Positions 8,107-15,823 are shown, counted from the first letter of the stretch. The stretch is DNA of 27,353 nucleotides from Merdiplasma sp964643295 (GCA_964643295.1 CAZXSN010000036.1:1-27353), one strand, 5' to 3'. Notes: generated from the sequence alone by a model not told the origin. A program made the numbers and translations.

Positions 8107-9555
8107 CTATTCAATCACGATGTTTTTGGTTGTCTTTGGATCAGTCTCGAACTTCCCATCTTCCAAAGATTTCACCGGAACCCCTAAAATCGTAAGGTTT
8201 TTTATCAGCACATCGGCTGCCTGATGCGTTTGATCACACCCGGCGATTCTCGATCCGTGACAGATCCCTGAAAGCACGTTTACGTTTTCCAGCAGGATCT
8301 TACGGATCCAACCCCGCTTTTTGGTGGTCGCCCAGCCTAAATCCCCCGAGATGATAAAGTCAATCAGATACGGCATGCAGGCGCCGTCTCCGCTTCCCAT
8401 TTCGGCATCCTCTATCACGATATCCCGGTAGGAGATATTCTCCACCAAAGCCTCATCGGCGTTGTGGATCGAAAGGACGGGTTTATGAAAGTTGTGGAGG
8501 ACGCAGATATCCTGAAAAAAGATATCCCGGATCACGGAATTTTCCCGGCAGCCCCTGTTCGTCTCATAGCCGATCTCCATCGACTGCGCGAAGTCGGTCC
8601 AGATCTGGATATCGGAAAAGGAGATCCTCTCCGAGTTCCCCTCATAATTTTTCACCACCAGCGAATCATCCCAGGTGCGCACAAAACAGTGTTCCACTTT
8701 GACATCCTTGCAGGACTGCAGAGTGATCCCGTCCCCGTTAGGACGGCAGGAGATGATCTTTAAGCCGCTGATCAAAAGATCCCTCGTATCGAACCCCTGA
8801 CAGACCCAGGCGTTGGCGTTTACCACCAGGATATCCTTGATCACGATCCGCTCGCAGTGGTCAAAGCGCAAGGGTACCCGTGCCTTTTCCTGCACCGCCT
8901 TCCAGCCCTCATAAAGGGAGCCGTCCAGGATGCCCCTCCCTAAAACGGTGACATCCTTCACATGATCCCCACGGATGTCCCCATGCACCACGGCGCCGCC
9001 CGCAAGTACGATTGTCTGTCCGTCCTTCGCCTCAATGGTTCCGGGAAACCACTCCCCCGGTCCGAAGTACAGGACATCCTCCCTGTCGGGATCCGGGTAC
9101 TTTAGGTCCATGCGGTTGGCAAAAAGATGGATCGCCCGCTTGGGAGAATCATTCACCTCCACGCTGTAGGCATCGGGCTGACTGATGGGAAAGGAAACTG
9201 TCCGCCTTTCGCGGTCGAGCTTAGGCACAATGCCGTATTTTAGGGGACGCACACAAACCTTCTCAAGGAAACCGTCCGCGAAAGTGTCAGCGAAACAGAT
9301 CGTGATCACGGCTTCCCCCGCAAAGTCAAAGGAAGCCACCGGGGTTCTCGATAAGAGAGGGAGAAAGGTAAGATCCCAGCTTCGGCTGTGATTGACATTC
9401 GTCTCGTACACGAAAAGATCCTCTCCGTTTACCTGTATCGAAACTTCCGTGCAGCGGCGCAAAGAAAGATCCCGGTCTTTCTCAGATGCTTCCAAAAGAT
9501 CCTCCCTCGAGGCATCCTGTATCGTTTCCGGTCCCGGATAAAGACGCAGATTCAT
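8107..9555 (-). CDS. Cytosolic GH28-like right-handed beta-helix glycosidase
   Basis: A 482-residue protein with a beta-rich N-terminal domain (about 1-150) and a parallel beta-helix of repeated I-x-D-I strand motifs. It has the clan GH-N catalytic pattern: NGDGI with D275, then WDDS with D296 and D297, at the 21/22-residue spacing of GH28 polygalacturonases. The GH28 histidine of the GHG motif is absent; the aligned segment reads AQSMEIG. There is no signal peptide, unlike most polygalacturonases. Its ATG overlaps the GH65 stop codon (ATGA), implying translational coupling, and GGGAGGA precedes it. The context points to an alpha-glucan oligosaccharide rather than pectin, but the substrate is unknown. 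Confidence 0.8.
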   Translation of the reverse strand: MNLRLYPGPETIQDASREDLLEASEKDRDLSLRRCTEVSIQVNGEDLFVYETNVNHSRSWDLTFLPLLSRTPVASFDFAGEAVITICFADTFADGFLEKVCVRPLKYGIVPKLDRERRTVSFPISQPDAYSVEVNDSPKRAIHLFANRMDLKYPDPDREDVLYFGPGEWFPGTIEAKDGQTIVLAGGAVVHGDIRGDHVKDVTVLGRGILDGSLYEGWKAVQEKARVPLRFDHCERIVIKDILVVNANAWVCQGFDTRDLLISGLKIISCRPNGDGITLQSCKDVKVEHCFVRTWDDSLVVKNYEGNSERISFSDIQIWTDFAQSMEIGYETNRGCRENSVIRDIFFQDICVLHNFHKPVLSIHNADEALVENISYRDIVIEDAEMGSGDGACMPYLIDFIISGDLGWATTKKRGWIRKILLENVNVLSGICHGSRIAGCDQTHQAADVLIKNLTILGVPVKSLEDGKFETDPKTTKNIVIE

Positions 9556-11834
9556 ATGGTTCCTCCCTCACTTTCTCCTTCTGACATGCCTGTCTGGTAT
9601 TTTTCCTGTTTTTCTGACGCGCATCCACTCTCTCCATCGATCAGTTCGATCACCGCTTCCTCCTTCGATTCCGTGACCTGATAAACGTTTCCCTGATAAC
9701 AGACTCGAAAGCGCAGACTTTTCCAGTTTTCGGGAAGCCGCGGGTGCGCGGATATTTTTCCGTCCTTCATCGAAAGGCCGCCAAAGCCAAAGACCGCGGT
9801 CATGTAGGCGCCGCCCGCGGCGGCAGGATGCGTTCCCCCGATGTAGATATCCCCCGCCCACTCCTTTCCGCCGCCCTTTAAATCCTCCTCCGCGGATTTT
9901 AAGAAAAACGGATAAGCCTTTTCCGGATGGCCGCAGGCACAGGCAAGGATGCCGTACATGCAAGCGCTTAAAGAAGATCCGTGCTCGGTCCTGGGTTCGT
10001 AGTACTCCCAGTTTTTCCACTTGACGTCCGCGGAAAAATCCTCCGGAAAAAGAGCCATCCAGGTGACTACATCCGCCTGCTTGATAATCTTTGTCTCGCT
10101 GGCGACCCCGTAGGCGCCGCCCCAGTACTCTCTGGGGTTTAAAAGACTGCCTCTTACCTCTTCCAGGGACAGATCCTTCAGCTTAAAGTATCCGTCAAAC
10201 TGCTCCACGATTCCCTCTCTGTCCGGCTGGGGAAGATAAAGCCTTTCAGAGTCTTCCGCGAAACGTTTCTGCAGGGAGAAAGAGTCATATCCTGGGAGGG
10301 ATCGGCGCAGGTTTTCATCCTTTTCGGAAGCCTTTAAGACCGCGGCCGCCTCGTCGAAGACAAACTTCGCCATCCGGTTCGTATAGCCGTTATTATTGAC
10401 CCTTTCATGGTACTCATCCGGGCCGATCACATCCCATAACTCATACTTTAAAGACCGGGCCTTGCAGACCAGCAGGGAGTCATAAAATTTCGCGCACTCC
10501 ACAATCACCTTCGCGCCGCCCTCATAGAGGAGACTCTCATCCCCGGTGCGGTCCAAGTATTTTTTCAGCCCAAAAACGACCGCTGCGGAGATATGGACCT
10601 GTTTGTCCCGAAAGTAGGTGCGCATCGGACGTCCGCTAAAGACATCCGTCACGTTGTAGTCGCTGCAGGCGTCGTACCCGCCCTCCTGCGATTCCCAGGC
10701 GTAAAACGCTCCCTCATAGCCATACTGTCTGGCCTTCTGCAAGGCTCCCGGCAGGGTATCGATTCGGTACTTTAAAAGCGTCCTCGCCGCCCGCGGCTCA
10801 CAGTTTAGGAAGAAATCCAGCATGAACATCTCCGTATCCCAGAAAACCGCTCCCTTGTAGGTCTGACCGGATAGGCCCCTGGCCGGAATGGAAAGACTTT
10901 TCGCGTGAAACGGGGCGATGCAAAGCAGGTGGTAAAGGGAATAGTTAAGCGCCTGTTTGGCCCGCGTATCCCCTTTTATCTCCACCTTACATCTTTCCCA
11001 CAGCGCATCCCAGCCTCTCTCCTGCTGCGTCCTTTCTCCCTCATAGAAACCCTGCGGAAAGTCTTCCATCTCCCGTTTCAGAGCCTCTGCCGCTTTCCCG
11101 CCGGGATCTAAGCAGTCTTTGCTGGTATAGACGGCTGCCGCTTTTTCTAAGTTTACCGGTTTGCCGGGCATGGCCAGAAAATGAAGCTCCCTTAAAAATT
11201 TCTTTGGCGCTTCCAGAAAGGCAGCCTCCGCCGGATCTTGAAAGGAAACCATCTCCGCCACGGCCACCCGATCCTTCTTTTCGTGGGTAATGCCTTCCAT
11301 GAGAAGCACACCGTTCTCCTGCTCTTTATAAAGCCTGTCATAGTGCGGTCCGTTGATGTCCCAGACATCCCCGTCGATTCCGGTTGTGACGGTTATCTTT
11401 GCCGGATAATCGCTTTCCACGGAGAATTTCAGGAAAAGCAGATGCTCCTTCGTCCGGTGGGCGAAGTGTTCCGCGGTGACAGTCACGGTCCCTGATTTTG
11501 TCAGAAAGATGGTTTTTCTTCTCACCAGACCGTGACGAAAATCAAGCTGCTGTAAATGCCCGCGCTCGGGAAATTTTGGGAGGCTTAGTTCCTCCCCGTC
11601 CGCTGTGACTTTCGTAAAAAACGGATTGGGGGCGTTTAAAGGCTCCCTCCAGGCATCCCCGACCTGATCGAAAATCCCGGAAAGATTGACCGCCGGAAAA
11701 AAGTCCTTTTCATACTCCTGCAAGGTTCCCCGAACGCCCAGATAACCGTTGCCGCAAAAGAAACGGTTACCGTTGAGCGCGAACTTACCAGCGTCATACC
11801 CGCTGTCCGTAAAAACCCAGTCTTCCTCTCTCAT
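9552..11834 (-). CDS. GH65 disaccharide phosphorylase, possibly nigerose phosphorylase
   Basis: A 760-residue GH65 enzyme of normal family length: an N-terminal beta-sandwich (about 1-260), an (alpha/alpha)6 barrel, and a C-terminal beta domain. The general acid is E474 in GPDEYHE; the KQADVV segment and a late GGxxM segment match the phosphate-binding side of the active site. Such enzymes use phosphate to split an alpha-glucoside into glucose and beta-glucose 1-phosphate. Known specificities include maltose, trehalose, kojibiose and nigerose and cannot be decided from motifs alone; the neighbouring GH87 gene favours nigerose. It has no signal peptide. The ATG at 11834 (GGAAGGAAGG upstream) is preferred over an in-frame GTG at 11888. 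No beta-phosphoglucomutase gene is in the window. Confidence 0.85.
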   Translation of the reverse strand: MREEDWVFTDSGYDAGKFALNGNRFFCGNGYLGVRGTLQEYEKDFFPAVNLSGIFDQVGDAWREPLNAPNPFFTKVTADGEELSLPKFPERGHLQQLDFRHGLVRRKTIFLTKSGTVTVTAEHFAHRTKEHLLFLKFSVESDYPAKITVTTGIDGDVWDINGPHYDRLYKEQENGVLLMEGITHEKKDRVAVAEMVSFQDPAEAAFLEAPKKFLRELHFLAMPGKPVNLEKAAAVYTSKDCLDPGGKAAEALKREMEDFPQGFYEGERTQQERGWDALWERCKVEIKGDTRAKQALNYSLYHLLCIAPFHAKSLSIPARGLSGQTYKGAVFWDTEMFMLDFFLNCEPRAARTLLKYRIDTLPGALQKARQYGYEGAFYAWESQEGGYDACSDYNVTDVFSGRPMRTYFRDKQVHISAAVVFGLKKYLDRTGDESLLYEGGAKVIVECAKFYDSLLVCKARSLKYELWDVIGPDEYHERVNNNGYTNRMAKFVFDEAAAVLKASEKDENLRRSLPGYDSFSLQKRFAEDSERLYLPQPDREGIVEQFDGYFKLKDLSLEEVRGSLLNPREYWGGAYGVASETKIIKQADVVTWMALFPEDFSADVKWKNWEYYEPRTEHGSSLSACMYGILACACGHPEKAYPFFLKSAEEDLKGGGKEWAGDIYIGGTHPAAAGGAYMTAVFGFGGLSMKDGKISAHPRLPENWKSLRFRVCYQGNVYQVTESKEEAVIELIDGESGCASEKQEKYQTGMSEGESEGGTI

Positions 11835-11894
11835 CTTCTCCGCCTTCCTTCCCGCGTGATCCTTCCAAAGTCCCCGCCGCGCTCTCACCTGAAA

Positions 11895-11957
11895 CGGAAA
11901 AAAGCCATGGACATTTGGAAGGAAACTGCTTCCTAAAACCGCAGATGTCCATGGCTT
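11895..11957 (-). terminator. Hairpin terminator between binding-protein and enzyme genes
   Basis: Perfect 13-bp arms AAGCCATGGACAT (11902-11914) and ATGTCCATGGCTT (11945-11957), with an inner GGAAG/CTTCC complement, are followed on the minus strand by a run of six T. It lies about 90 bases past the stop of the solute-binding protein gene and inside the operon. No second promoter is visible before the GH65 gene, so it may act as a partial terminator that keeps binding-protein mRNA in excess over enzyme mRNA. Confidence 0.75.
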
Positions 11958-12044
11958 CCCCTTGAAACTTATTCATGCCGCGGCGAAACGGTACTGTGCG
12001 TTTCCCCGCGCCTTATTTCCTCTTCGTCTGACAGACTGTCTGCC

Positions 12045-13589
12045 TTACTCGTTCGCCTTGTAGGTATTGTAGGCGTCATTCTGGATCTGGATGAAGTCCT
12101 GGAAGCCCATCTGATCCAGCGTGGACAGATAGGTATCCCACTGCTCATCGACACCGCCGTCCGTTACCCAGGTCGCCTGATTCGTGGAGACATAGGAGGA
12201 GATATCGGAATACAAAAAGCCAAGAGAATCCAGCTGCTCTTCCGTGTAGCTCACGTTCGGATAAGCTTCCGTCGCGAACTGTTTCATCTCCTCATCCAGC
12301 GCAAGCTTGGAGGCGTCGCCGTTATCTGCCGCGTAGGTCACCTTGTCGTTGAAGCCCTCTTCCACGTACTTGGGACCAAAGTCACGCAGGGAGTTTACCC
12401 ATGCCCAGGTATCGGCGGACATGCCTTCCTGCGGCTCCAGCACCGTATAGGTTCCGGCTTCCTCATCCTTCTCAACGCCTACCCCAAAGGAACCGTAGAA
12501 GTTCTGGATGGAGGCGTCTTCCGTGTAGAACTTATCCGCCCAGGCCAGCAGCTTGCCGGGATCTTCACAGGCGGAGGTCACGACAAACTCATACCGGGAA
12601 TAATTCCAGTGCTCCGGATCGGAGGAAATGTACTGGTTCCCGTCAGGTCCGACAAGCGCCGGAAGCGCCGCGTACTGGGATGCGTTCGCGCCGAATGTCG
12701 CGTCCGCGGTCCATCCGGGGGCACAGCCGACGATCGGGGTTTCGCTCATCAGCTTCGCGTCGCGCATCGAATCATCCTGCGTGAAGAGTTCCGGATCGAT
12801 CAGGCCTTCCGCGTAGCAGTCATGCATCCAGGCGATGCCCGCTTTGTACTCTTCCGAAGTCGGGATGTACACCGGAGCGCCGTCCTTTACGGTCATCGAA
12901 TAGGTATTGTCCGCGCCGATCGTGGTGCCGAACGGCAGGCAGAAGAACATCACGGAATCCGCGTAGCCCTCGCCGAAGGGGATCTCATCATCCGGATCGC
13001 CGTTCCCGTTCGCGTCCTGCTCTTTGAACGCTCTCAGGACATCGACAAACTCCTCGTAGGTAGTCGGCATCTCAAGGCCCAGGTTGTCAAGCCAGGTCTG
13101 GTTGATAAACATCTGGTTGGCCACTGTCGGACGGCAGGGCTTTTTCGCCGGCAGTCCGTAGATATGGCCGTCCGCGGAAGTAGCCAGCGCCTTCATGGTC
13201 GGATCCTTTTCCATGATGCTCTTGAAGTTCGGCATATATTCGTCGATGTAATCATCCAGCGGGATGAAAGTTCCCACGTTGGTCAGGATGTCCGTTTCCA
13301 CGAAACATATAGAGCCCATGAAAGCATCCGGAAGATCCCCGCTTGCCAGAATCACGGCCTTTCGATCCGCCCAGTCCGCGTTCAGGATCGTATCCCACTG
13401 AATCTCAATCCCGGCCTCCGCTGCTGCCGCATCCGGGAACCCGGTATGATAATCCTCACCCCAGTCCGACCAGCGGACCGTTGCCACCGTATAGGCACTG
13501 CCGCCTGCCTCTTCCGCCTGCGCCCCGGTTAACATCGAGGCCGCCATCAGGACCGACATTGCCAATGCTGCCATCTTTTTCCCTTTCAT
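12045..13589 (-). CDS. ABC sugar transporter solute-binding protein (LplA-like)
   Basis: A 514-residue extracellular binding protein of the CUT1 oligosaccharide importer class. Residues 1-25 form a signal peptide. The mature part has the DLPDAF-type segment, the IYGLPA segment and a calcium-loop-like DANGNGDPDDEIPF, all common in LplA-type proteins that pair with LplB/YtcP permeases. It would capture the oligosaccharides released by the secreted glucanase. Unusually there is no cysteine at the signal cleavage site (LTGAQAEE), so it lacks a lipoprotein anchor. AAAGGAGAG precedes the ATG. It is the third gene of the operon, 37 bases after the second permease, and is followed by a hairpin terminator. 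Confidence 0.9.
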   Translation of the reverse strand: MKGKKMAALAMSVLMAASMLTGAQAEEAGGSAYTVATVRWSDWGEDYHTGFPDAAAAEAGIEIQWDTILNADWADRKAVILASGDLPDAFMGSICFVETDILTNVGTFIPLDDYIDEYMPNFKSIMEKDPTMKALATSADGHIYGLPAKKPCRPTVANQMFINQTWLDNLGLEMPTTYEEFVDVLRAFKEQDANGNGDPDDEIPFGEGYADSVMFFCLPFGTTIGADNTYSMTVKDGAPVYIPTSEEYKAGIAWMHDCYAEGLIDPELFTQDDSMRDAKLMSETPIVGCAPGWTADATFGANASQYAALPALVGPDGNQYISSDPEHWNYSRYEFVVTSACEDPGKLLAWADKFYTEDASIQNFYGSFGVGVEKDEEAGTYTVLEPQEGMSADTWAWVNSLRDFGPKYVEEGFNDKVTYAADNGDASKLALDEEMKQFATEAYPNVSYTEEQLDSLGFLYSDISSYVSTNQATWVTDGGVDEQWDTYLSTLDQMGFQDFIQIQNDAYNTYKANE

Positions 13590-13626
13590 TTTTTCTCTCC
13601 TTTCAACTTTTGTCAGCCGTTACTTA

Positions 13627-14514
13627 CTATTCCTTCACCGACCCGATCATGACACCCTGGTTAAAGTACTTCTGCAGGAAGGGATACAAAGCCATGATCG
13701 GCAGTGTTGAAATCACAATCGAACCATACTTCATCATATCGGAAAGCCGTCTTAACTCCTGGGCCATCGTCCCAGTCGCGGCGCCAAGCAGCGACTCGTT
13801 GGTAATTAAGATCCGGCGAAGCAGCAGCTGCAGAGGCTGCAGCGCGTCATCCTTTAAGTAAATCAGGGCGTTAAACCAGGAGTTCCATAAGCCTACCGCC
13901 GTCCACAGCCCGATAACCGCCAGGACCGCTTTCGACAAAGGAACCGCGAACTGGATAAAGTACCGGATCTGTCCGCATCCGTCAAGCTGGGCTGATTCCC
14001 ACAGGGCCTCCGGAAGGTTTGACTTAAAAAATGTTCGTGCAACGATGATGTTGTAGGTGGATACGGAGAAGGGAAGCACCATCACCCAGAACGTATTCAA
14101 AAGCCCGAACCCTTTCACGACGAAATAGGTCGGGATCAGCCCGCCGTTTACAAACATCGGGATCAGGTAGAAGATATTGATCCACTTTCTCCCGACCAGT
14201 TCTTTCCTGGACATCGCATACCCGGCAGGGATATTCACGACCAGAGCGATCAGAGTCCCCACCAGTGTGTAGACAATCGTGTTTTTGTAGCTGACCCACA
14301 GCTGGCTCTGCTTGAAAAGCTCCTTATAGCCGGACAGATCCAGCTTCTTGGGAAGCAGCCACACTTCGCCGTTCGCCACATCCGCGGGATTGCTGAATGA
14401 GGCGATGATGACAAACCACAGCGGATACACGACGAGAATAATCATCACGACCGCGATCACATAAAAAAGAATGTTTGTCACCCGATCCACTGAAAGCCCT
14501 TTTTTCTTTTTCAT
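13627..14514 (-). CDS. ABC sugar transporter permease, YtcP/LplC type
   Basis: A 295-residue integral membrane protein with six predicted helices. The EAA loop that contacts the ATPase is seen as EALWESAQLDGCG about two thirds along. Together with the upstream permease it forms the CUT1 channel. The C-terminus (QGVMIGSVKE) is the standard ending of this family. A strong AGGAGGTGA stands upstream of the ATG and overlaps the stop region of the upstream permease gene (11-base gap), so the two are translated together. No ATPase gene is present; importers of this class usually share an MsmX-type ATPase encoded elsewhere. Confidence 0.93.
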   Translation of the reverse strand: MKKKKGLSVDRVTNILFYVIAVVMIILVVYPLWFVIIASFSNPADVANGEVWLLPKKLDLSGYKELFKQSQLWVSYKNTIVYTLVGTLIALVVNIPAGYAMSRKELVGRKWINIFYLIPMFVNGGLIPTYFVVKGFGLLNTFWVMVLPFSVSTYNIIVARTFFKSNLPEALWESAQLDGCGQIRYFIQFAVPLSKAVLAVIGLWTAVGLWNSWFNALIYLKDDALQPLQLLLRRILITNESLLGAATGTMAQELRRLSDMMKYGSIVISTLPIMALYPFLQKYFNQGVMIGSVKE

Positions 14515-14525
14515 GGCTTCACCTC

Positions 14526-15437
14526 CTAGAACAAGCTGGTATCTGTTGTCTTCTTCGCGATAAAGTTGACAATCAGCAGGATAACCACATTGACAACGGT
14601 ATTGAACAGGCCGATAGCCGTAGATAAGCTGTACTGGCCGCTCTGAAGTCCCATCTTATAGACATAGGTGGAGATAATCTCACTCGCGGAAAGGTTCAGG
14701 GTATTCTGCAGCAGGTATACTTTCTCGAAGCCAATCCCCAGAATGTTGCCCGCACTCATGACCAGGAGGATAACCACCGTCGGCATGATCAGCGGCAGAT
14801 CGATGTAGCGGATCTTCTGCATGGTGGTTGCCCCGTCGATCGTCGCCGCCTCATAGTACGTCGGATCAATGCCGGAGAGCGCCGCCAGATAGATGATGCT
14901 GTTCCAGCCAAGATGCTGCCAGACATCGCTCCACACGTAAACATGCTTAAAGGCCGCCGGACTCGCCATGATGTTGGGGATCTGCACGCCAAAGAGGCGG
15001 AAGATGTTGGCGATCAGGCCGTTGCTGGGCGATAAGATAATCAGGATCAGACCGCACATGACCATGGTGGAGATAAAGTGCGGGAGATAGGTGATCACCT
15101 GGAACACCTTCTTGAACATCTTCGTGCGCATCTGGTTGCACATCAGCGCCAGGGCAATCGGAAGAGGCGTTCCCACCAGCAGTCCGTACAGGCTCAGTAC
15201 CAGCGTATTCCGAATGGTGATCGGGAACTGATAGGAGCGGAAAAACTTGATGAAGTTCTGAAACCCGACAAAGGGGCTTCCCGTAATTCCCAGCGCGGGA
15301 GAGTAATCCTGAAAGGCCATGACCAGCCCTCCAAGCGGCAGGTAGGAAAAGCAAAACAGCAGGATCGCGGACGGCAGAAGCATCACGTACAGCGGTATGC
15401 TTTTCTTGAAAGCCAGCAGTTTCTTCTTCTTTTTCAT
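14526..15437 (-). CDS. ABC sugar transporter permease, LplB type
   Basis: A 303-residue membrane protein with about six helices and a lysine-rich start (MKKKKK). The EAA loop reads EAATIDGATTMQKI, and the N-terminal MAFQDYSP segment is typical of LplB-like CUT1 permeases. The ATG at 15437 is preceded by GGAGGGGG at good spacing. An in-frame ATG at 15476 is rejected because it would lie within the predicted promoter (-10 at 15477-15472). It is the first gene of the alpha-glucan operon and is transcribed away from the two-component system. Confidence 0.92.
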   Translation of the reverse strand: MKKKKKLLAFKKSIPLYVMLLPSAILLFCFSYLPLGGLVMAFQDYSPALGITGSPFVGFQNFIKFFRSYQFPITIRNTLVLSLYGLLVGTPLPIALALMCNQMRTKMFKKVFQVITYLPHFISTMVMCGLILIILSPSNGLIANIFRLFGVQIPNIMASPAAFKHVYVWSDVWQHLGWNSIIYLAALSGIDPTYYEAATIDGATTMQKIRYIDLPLIMPTVVILLVMSAGNILGIGFEKVYLLQNTLNLSASEIISTYVYKMGLQSGQYSLSTAIGLFNTVVNVVILLIVNFIAKKTTDTSLF

Positions 15438-15471
15438 AACGTCCCCCTCCGGTATTGTTGATTTTGCCCGA

Positions 15472-15500
15472 ATCATATCCCGTAAACGATTTTCTTTATA
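15472..15500 (-). promoter_or_regulatory. Promoter of the sugar operon
   Basis: On the minus strand TATGAT (15477-15472) lies 17 bases after a poor -35 (TATAAA, 15500-15495). A weak -35 that overlaps a repeated activator-like site is the usual form of an activator-dependent promoter. Transcription would begin near 15466, about 28 bases before the LplB start. Confidence 0.5.
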
Positions 15501-15527
15501 GCACTTTTCCGAAAAATGGATAGCACT
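15498..15527 (-). promoter_or_regulatory. Tandem AGTGCTAT sites, candidate response-regulator operator
   Basis: The octamer AGTGCTAT occurs twice on the minus strand (15505-15498 and 15527-15520), exactly 22 bases apart, i.e. two helical turns. AraC-family regulators commonly bind such direct repeats. The proximal copy overlaps the -35 region of the sugar operon promoter. A third GTGCTAT, in the opposite orientation, lies in the divergent promoter at 15570-15576. Confidence 0.5.
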
Positions 15528-15552
15528 AATCCGTGGTCTTTCGATTGGGTAC

Positions 15553-15581
15553 TGGTAATCCCCCCGCCTGTGCTATATAAT
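15553..15581 (+). promoter_or_regulatory. Divergent promoter for the structured RNA / two-component genes
   Basis: A TATAAT (15576-15581) lies in TGCTATATAAT, which also reads as an extended -10 (TG-n-TATATA). The -35 at 17 bases (TGGTAA) is poor. The start would be near 15588, just before the first helix of the structured RNA. Confidence 0.45.
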
Positions 15582-15587
15582 TCAGAT

Positions 15588-15823
15588 GATTACAGCGTCA
15601 AAAGCCTGAACTTTCGGCTGAGAAGCATGCCTGTGGGTGAAAAGGCTTATTGACGCGCCCCAACATGAGGAAGAAGTGGGGCAGGGGCCCCATGAATTCC
15701 GAATGTTGAGCAGGATTGTTAAGCTTAAAAGCAGCGAAACAATCCGTAATCAGCTTTTGACGCCTGAAACATTTAGATGACAGTACGAAAAGCTGAAACA
15801 CTTCCGGATTGGCTTTTTTGTAT
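15588..15823 (+). ncRNA. Unassigned structured RNA (leader or independent RNA)
   Basis: Several helices can be drawn on the plus strand. GCGTCAAAAGC (15595-15605) pairs perfectly with GCTTTTGACGC (15753-15763), or alternatively with 15643-15656. An irregular hairpin at 15661-15708 has 17 bp: CAACAT/ATGTTG, a GA/GA tandem mismatch, GGAA/TTCC, a symmetric GAA/GAA loop, and GTGGGGC/GCCCCAT closed by an AGGG tetraloop. GGATTGTT (15713-15720) pairs with AACAATCC (15738-15745). A terminator-like hairpin ends the element. Sheared G-A pairs exist only in the plus-strand transcript, which sets the orientation. I do not recognise a known riboswitch or RNA family. It could be a leader of the kinase mRNA or a separate small RNA. 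Confidence 0.6.
15783..15823 (+). terminator. Terminator-like hairpin at the end of the structured RNA
   Basis: GAAAAGCTGA (15787-15796) pairs with TTGGCTTTTT (15809-15818), allowing G-U pairs, and GTAC/GTAT extends the stem at the base. The T run (15814-15819) forms part of the 3' arm. The stem is AU-rich, so termination may be incomplete, allowing read-through into the kinase gene. Confidence 0.45.

Noticed and set aside
9959..9972. Catabolite-response (cre)-like palindrome around AAGCGCTT
   Set aside because: It lies deep inside the GH65 coding sequence, is explained by ordinary codons, and departs from the cre consensus at two positions.
12609..13532. A 307-codon plus-strand open frame opposite the solute-binding protein gene
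   Set aside because: Arg/His-rich shadow of a well-supported gene, without ribosome binding site or domain.
15598..15801. Short minus-strand open frame across the structured-RNA region
   Set aside because: No ribosome binding site or domain. The paired arms and purine-rich internal loops explain the sequence better as RNA.
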